Shown here piece by piece: positions 5,562 to 8,010 of a stretch of 8,010 nt of DNA. Position 1 is the first letter of the stretch. Each line of letters starts with the position of its first letter. The position numbers were made by a program, and so were the translations under genes. This stretch comes from Pseudobdellovibrionaceae bacterium (GTDB lineage: Bacteria; Bdellovibrionota; Bdellovibrionia; Bdellovibrionales; JAMPXM01): assembly GCA_016791465.1 (NCBI GenBank), contig JAEUWE010000428.1:1-8010 (forward strand), read 5' to 3'. The notes beneath the pieces were generated by a model. That model did no database searches and was not told the origin of the DNA. It was given only the letters and a program-made list of their open reading frames with translations.

Positions 5562-6443
5562 CTAATAGGGGCGCCCCGGGATCACGACGATGACGTAGCC
5601 ACGCTCGAGTTTCTTCGTGTGCTTTTCAAGAACGACTTTGTCTGAGTCGATATGTTGAGCGATCCCCTGCGCGCAGGTCATCGAGACGTCGCCGTGGGCT
5701 TGGATGACAATATTCTCTCCTGCCAGCGGCGATGCTCGCCCGATTCTTTTCGCTTGTTCGGCGGAGTCTTCGATGAAGATATTGTTTGATCCCAGTTGTC
5801 GCATCAGGTTTTTTGTACTGCCCGCGGTCGCCCTATCGCCTGACTGCAGCTTAAACGGCAGAAGGTCACCATGGAAGACCAGGCGAATGCCTGCTCCCTG
5901 ACAGGCGTGAGGAAGCGGCTGGACGGCTCCGACCTCGGCTGCCATCTGCTCGAGTCGTTCACTCGCGCAAGCGACGGCTGAATTCGCCGGGTCTGAATCG
6001 GCTGCGGCTTCAACCAGGGACTGTTGCGCTACTTTAATTTCGCCGAGACATGTCGCAGGTGAGGCCATGCAGTCGACGTGCATCGATGAGAATGCCGCTG
6101 AACTGCGGGTCGATTTTATTCTTAGATTGGCGCCGTCAAACTCCGTTTGTTTTTCAAAGCCGAGCTTTGCATCGTTTGAAGACTGCAGTTTAACCACTGC
6201 TATCGGGCCGGCGGTCGATATAGGCGAAAATGGTCCTTTGAAATCAATCTTAAGGTCATTGGGTCCAGCACTACTTTGATAGTGGACCGTTGTTTCGCGA
6301 ACTCCTGTGTCGGGGTTGTATTTTACCTTTGAGCAGCTGGAACTTAGGTCATCGGCAAACGACATCTGAGCTGAAAAAAGAGAAAGGAGGGTCATTCCAG
6401 TCAGTGCAAAGAGGCTTTTTGATCCGTTGAATGCATGTCTCAT
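5562..6443 (-). CDS. Secreted/periplasmic protein of unknown function with six cysteines
   Basis: I do not recognise the family. The 293-residue product begins with a basic segment (RHAFNGSK), a hydrophobic stretch (LFALTGMTLLSLFSA) and SFA before DD, a good Sec signal peptide with signal peptidase I cleavage after Ala30. There is no lipobox Cys at the cleavage site, so it is not a lipoprotein. The mature part has Cys at 37, 125, 132, 159, 181 and 257, an even number that could form three disulfides in the periplasm. The first half is strand-rich (ETTVHYQSS, LKIDFKGPF); the last part ends GYVIVVIPGRPY. GAGGAG at 6454-6449, 5 bases before the ATG, is a strong ribosome binding site that fixes the start. 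It sits between the two GT-B-type genes, suggesting an envelope or surface-glycan role. This is inference only. Confidence 0.75.
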   Translation of the reverse strand: MRHAFNGSKSLFALTGMTLLSLFSAQMSFADDLSSSCSKVKYNPDTGVRETTVHYQSSAGPNDLKIDFKGPFSPISTAGPIAVVKLQSSNDAKLGFEKQTEFDGANLRIKSTRSSAAFSSMHVDCMASPATCLGEIKVAQQSLVEAAADSDPANSAVACASERLEQMAAEVGAVQPLPHACQGAGIRLVFHGDLLPFKLQSGDRATAGSTKNLMRQLGSNNIFIEDSAEQAKRIGRASPLAGENIVIQAHGDVSMTCAQGIAQHIDSDKVVLEKHTKKLERGYVIVVIPGRPY

Positions 6444-6537
6444 CGTTACTCCTCGACTATTATTTCGAGTGGGTCAGAGCAAGAACTTGGCCGCTTCCAG
6501 GGGTGGGCGTTCTCTCTTGAGAGCTGGATGATGCGCC

Positions 6538-7566
6538 CTAAATCGTCACCTTCCGCTCGTCGAGTGCCGAAAAATGCAGTCGCGAGAGTTCGTTGGTGAG
6601 CCTATCGGTGCCGGTGAATTGTGGGGAATTGCCGATGTTATTCCAGGTTGCGGTCAGGGTCTCGATGTTGAGGCCCACGTGAACCGCAAATTCGGACCAT
6701 CCCGCATCGGGAACGACGATAAACGTCGCGTCGGCCGGCCGTGTTTGGACTTCAAGTTCGGTCGCGATTTTTGGCAACCACGTCCAGCGCAGATCGCGTT
6801 CGGTACCGGGAGCGCCGGCGACAATCACCGCGTCGAGCGGAGTATTTTCGTCAATGGCCCCAAGGTGGATTTTCGTGCCTCGGGCCTGGCCTCGCGAGTT
6901 CTGTCGGCGCTCGATTCCGGCAAGTCGTTCTCGCTCTGAACGCGTGAGCATCGTTCGGTCGCACTCAAAATAGAAGTGGACTTCGACTTCTTGGGCGTCG
7001 GCCGCCGTCAACAGACGTTCTAGGTCGTCGAGCCAGTTTCGACGTTGCTCGGTGGTTCCGGCCAAGAGAACGTGCCGACATTCTGCTGGATGCCACGCAT
7101 GGGGTTTCTGCTCGGATGAATGTTCGTTGAGCCACCGGGTTTCAACGATACATCCGGGCCAAAGAACTTTTCGTTCCTCATCGTGACTTGAAACGACCAC
7201 GCGCTTGAGCCGAGTCAGCGACTTCAGTGCAGGAACAAATCGCTCGGCGCTGATCCAAGATAGCCACGGCGGCGACGTAGGACTGAGATGGTCGTCGATC
7301 ACATGAAGGCTATCGGGCCTAAAACCCATCACAAGTGGTAGCGCTCGAACCCATTCGTTTGCCGTACCATGCGTGAAGGGTCGGCGCAGATCGATATTTT
7401 TCGGCAGCACAACGGGCTCGCGTTCAAGATCGTCAGGGCGATAGCGAGTGAGCAGCAGCAGCTCGACATTCAACGTCGCGAATTCAATGAGTCGACGATG
7501 AAGCCGTCTTTCTAGCGGAGTGCCCTCAGGATCTGGGGCATGTCGAGAGATGATGGCGATGCGCAT
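6538..7566 (-). CDS. Degenerate GT-B glycosyltransferase-like protein of unknown function
   Basis: The 342-residue protein has no clear recognised catalytic motif. It starts RIAIISRHAPDPEGTPLERRL, like the first strand and glycine loop of GT-B acceptor domains. A second Rossmann-like half is suggested by RHVLLAGTTEQRRNWLDDLERLL at 164-186, VEVHFYFECD at 194-203, TKIHLGAI at 231-238, then DAVIVAGAPG and ATFIVVPDAGW at 280-290. The order and spacing resemble a GT4 donor domain, but the EX7E motif and the Arg/Lys pair that bind the nucleotide-sugar are not visible. No signal peptide or membrane segment is seen, so it is cytoplasmic. It starts 10 bases after the mutT-like gene, and its ATG has no Shine-Dalgarno sequence, so translation probably depends on coupling. 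It may be a pseudo-enzyme partner or a highly diverged glycosyltransferase. Confidence 0.62.
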   Translation of the reverse strand: MRIAIISRHAPDPEGTPLERRLHRRLIEFATLNVELLLLTRYRPDDLEREPVVLPKNIDLRRPFTHGTANEWVRALPLVMGFRPDSLHVIDDHLSPTSPPWLSWISAERFVPALKSLTRLKRVVVSSHDEERKVLWPGCIVETRWLNEHSSEQKPHAWHPAECRHVLLAGTTEQRRNWLDDLERLLTAADAQEVEVHFYFECDRTMLTRSERERLAGIERRQNSRGQARGTKIHLGAIDENTPLDAVIVAGAPGTERDLRWTWLPKIATELEVQTRPADATFIVVPDAGWSEFAVHVGLNIETLTATWNNIGNSPQFTGTDRLTNELSRLHFSALDERKVTI

Positions 7567-7576
7567 GAGTTTGAAT

Positions 7577-7951
7577 CTAGCGCAAAACCTTCAGAAGTCG
7601 ATCCATCACGCGGCGATTGGCTTCGGGCACCGGAAGATTTTGAAACTCATCGGGATGAATCCAACGCAGCTCGGTGTGGTGCTGGAGTTTGGGCTCTCCC
7701 TTCCAGAACGACACATCGTAGAACAAAATCAAAATGCAGGTATCGCCATAGGTATGGCTGGCCGCGAGTTTGAGATCGCCAATTTCGGCTTCGATCCCAA
7801 GTTCCTCAGAGAGTTCTCGCTTCAGCGCCGCTTCCGGCGACTCGCCCTTCTCGATTTTTCCACCGGGAAACTCCCACTGGCCGGCCAATGTATGTCCTGG
7901 TGGGCGTTGACCGACGAGAATCTGATCGCCCTTTCGAATAAGGGCGGTCAC
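7577..7951 (-). CDS. mutT: MutT-like Nudix hydrolase (probable 8-oxo-dGTP diphosphatase)
   Basis: MutT removes oxidised 8-oxo-dGTP from the nucleotide pool by hydrolysis to the monophosphate, preventing A:T to C:G transversions; it is cytosolic and uses divalent metal ions. The 124-residue product has an intact Nudix box at 31-53: G31, E37, REL at 45-47, EE at 49-50, LGI at 51-53. Upstream is WEFPGGK at 26-32, matching the LEFPGGK of E. coli MutT. Downstream LPVPEANRRVMDRL ends with Asn112 aligned with the MutT base-recognition Asn (PPANEP motif), which supports MutT over a generic Nudix enzyme. Length is close to the family's ~129. The GTG start overlaps the stop of the upstream gene as GTGA (7948-7951); the frame stays open further upstream without an ATG. 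Confidence 0.88.
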   Translation of the reverse strand: MTALIRKGDQILVGQRPPGHTLAGQWEFPGGKIEKGESPEAALKRELSEELGIEAEIGDLKLAASHTYGDTCILILFYDVSFWKGEPKLQHHTELRWIHPDEFQNLPVPEANRRVMDRLLKVLR

Positions 7952-8010
7952 GACGGGAATCCAATGGGGACGTCGATGCGTTTGTGGAGTTTGCGAGCCA
8001 GGTCCGGGAG
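7948..8010 (-). CDS. C-terminal fragment of an unknown gene upstream of mutT
   Basis: A second frame on the - strand runs in from the right edge and ends at TGA 7950-7948. Its last residues are LPDLARKLHKRIDVPIGFPS. It overlaps the GTG start of the Nudix gene by 4 bases (GTGA), the standard arrangement for translational coupling, so it is likely the 3' end of a real gene rather than a shadow. Twenty residues are too few to name it. Confidence 0.45.
   Translation of the reverse strand, partial: LPDLARKLHKRIDVPIGFPS

Noticed and set aside
6455..6490. Possible promoter (TAATAG-like -10) before the secreted protein gene
   Set aside because: No acceptable -35 at normal spacing; an internal promoter is possible in this 94-base gap, but the sequence does not support one firmly.
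6505..6538. GGGCG / CGCCC pair enclosing CTCTCTTGAGAG near the end of the degenerate GT-B gene
   Set aside because: The outer stem is only 5 bp with a long interior, the inner repeat has a 2-base loop, and no T-tract follows; too weak to call a terminator.
1..8010. CRISPR arrays, tRNA/rRNA genes, insertion sequences, phage or attachment sites
   Set aside because: None seen: no regularly spaced direct repeats, no cloverleaf-like pattern, no transposase or integrase sequence on either strand.

Overview
The window looks like ordinary chromosome of a Gram-negative bacterium with moderate-to-high GC. It has an outer-membrane-type protein ending in a C-terminal Phe, an EF-P lysyl-ligase (EpmA/GenX) homologue, and an O-antigen-ligase-family membrane protein beside glycosyltransferases. 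The protein style (an EpmA with an N-terminal extension, an HU/IHF protein with mixed features, many small unique proteins) made me think of Bdellovibrionota or another former 'delta-proteobacterial' lineage. That is an impression, not proof. I saw no phage, transposon, CRISPR, tRNA or rRNA signature.

Layout. The left part reads on the + strand: the 3' end of a probable outer-membrane beta-barrel protein (2-685), epmA-like (702-1976) 16 bases behind it, and a 111-residue protein of unknown function (2028-2363). These converge, 11 bases apart, on a - strand HU/IHF-type gene (2375-2653), with a perfect 8-bp hairpin across the junction. Everything to the right is on the - strand. Read in transcription order it is: the last 20 codons of an unknown gene (7948-8010), a mutT-like Nudix gene (7577-7951), a degenerate GT-B-like protein (6538-7566), a secreted six-cysteine protein (5562-6443), a GT4-like glycosyltransferase (4177-5511), an O-antigen-ligase-family membrane protein (2792-4165), and then the HU gene behind its own promoter.

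How the genes fit together. The two GT-B-type proteins, the exported protein and the polytopic ligase/polymerase-like protein form a plausible surface-glycan cluster, but all three glycan-type proteins depart from the canonical catalytic or donor-binding residues of their families. The GT4 protein has Asp, Gly and Ser where Arg, Lys and the first Glu of EX7E are usual. The ligase has Val where the family His is usual. The third protein lacks a recognisable donor-site motif. This is the most interesting pattern here and suggests a diverged activity or scaffold role. The MutT protein (nucleotide-pool sanitation) and HU protein (nucleoid) are housekeeping genes; MutT is translationally coupled to its upstream gene. 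The 138-base gap before HU is the only intergenic stretch with clear regulatory structure: a TACAAT -10 box, a 15-bp perfect palindrome, and a longer-range inverted repeat.
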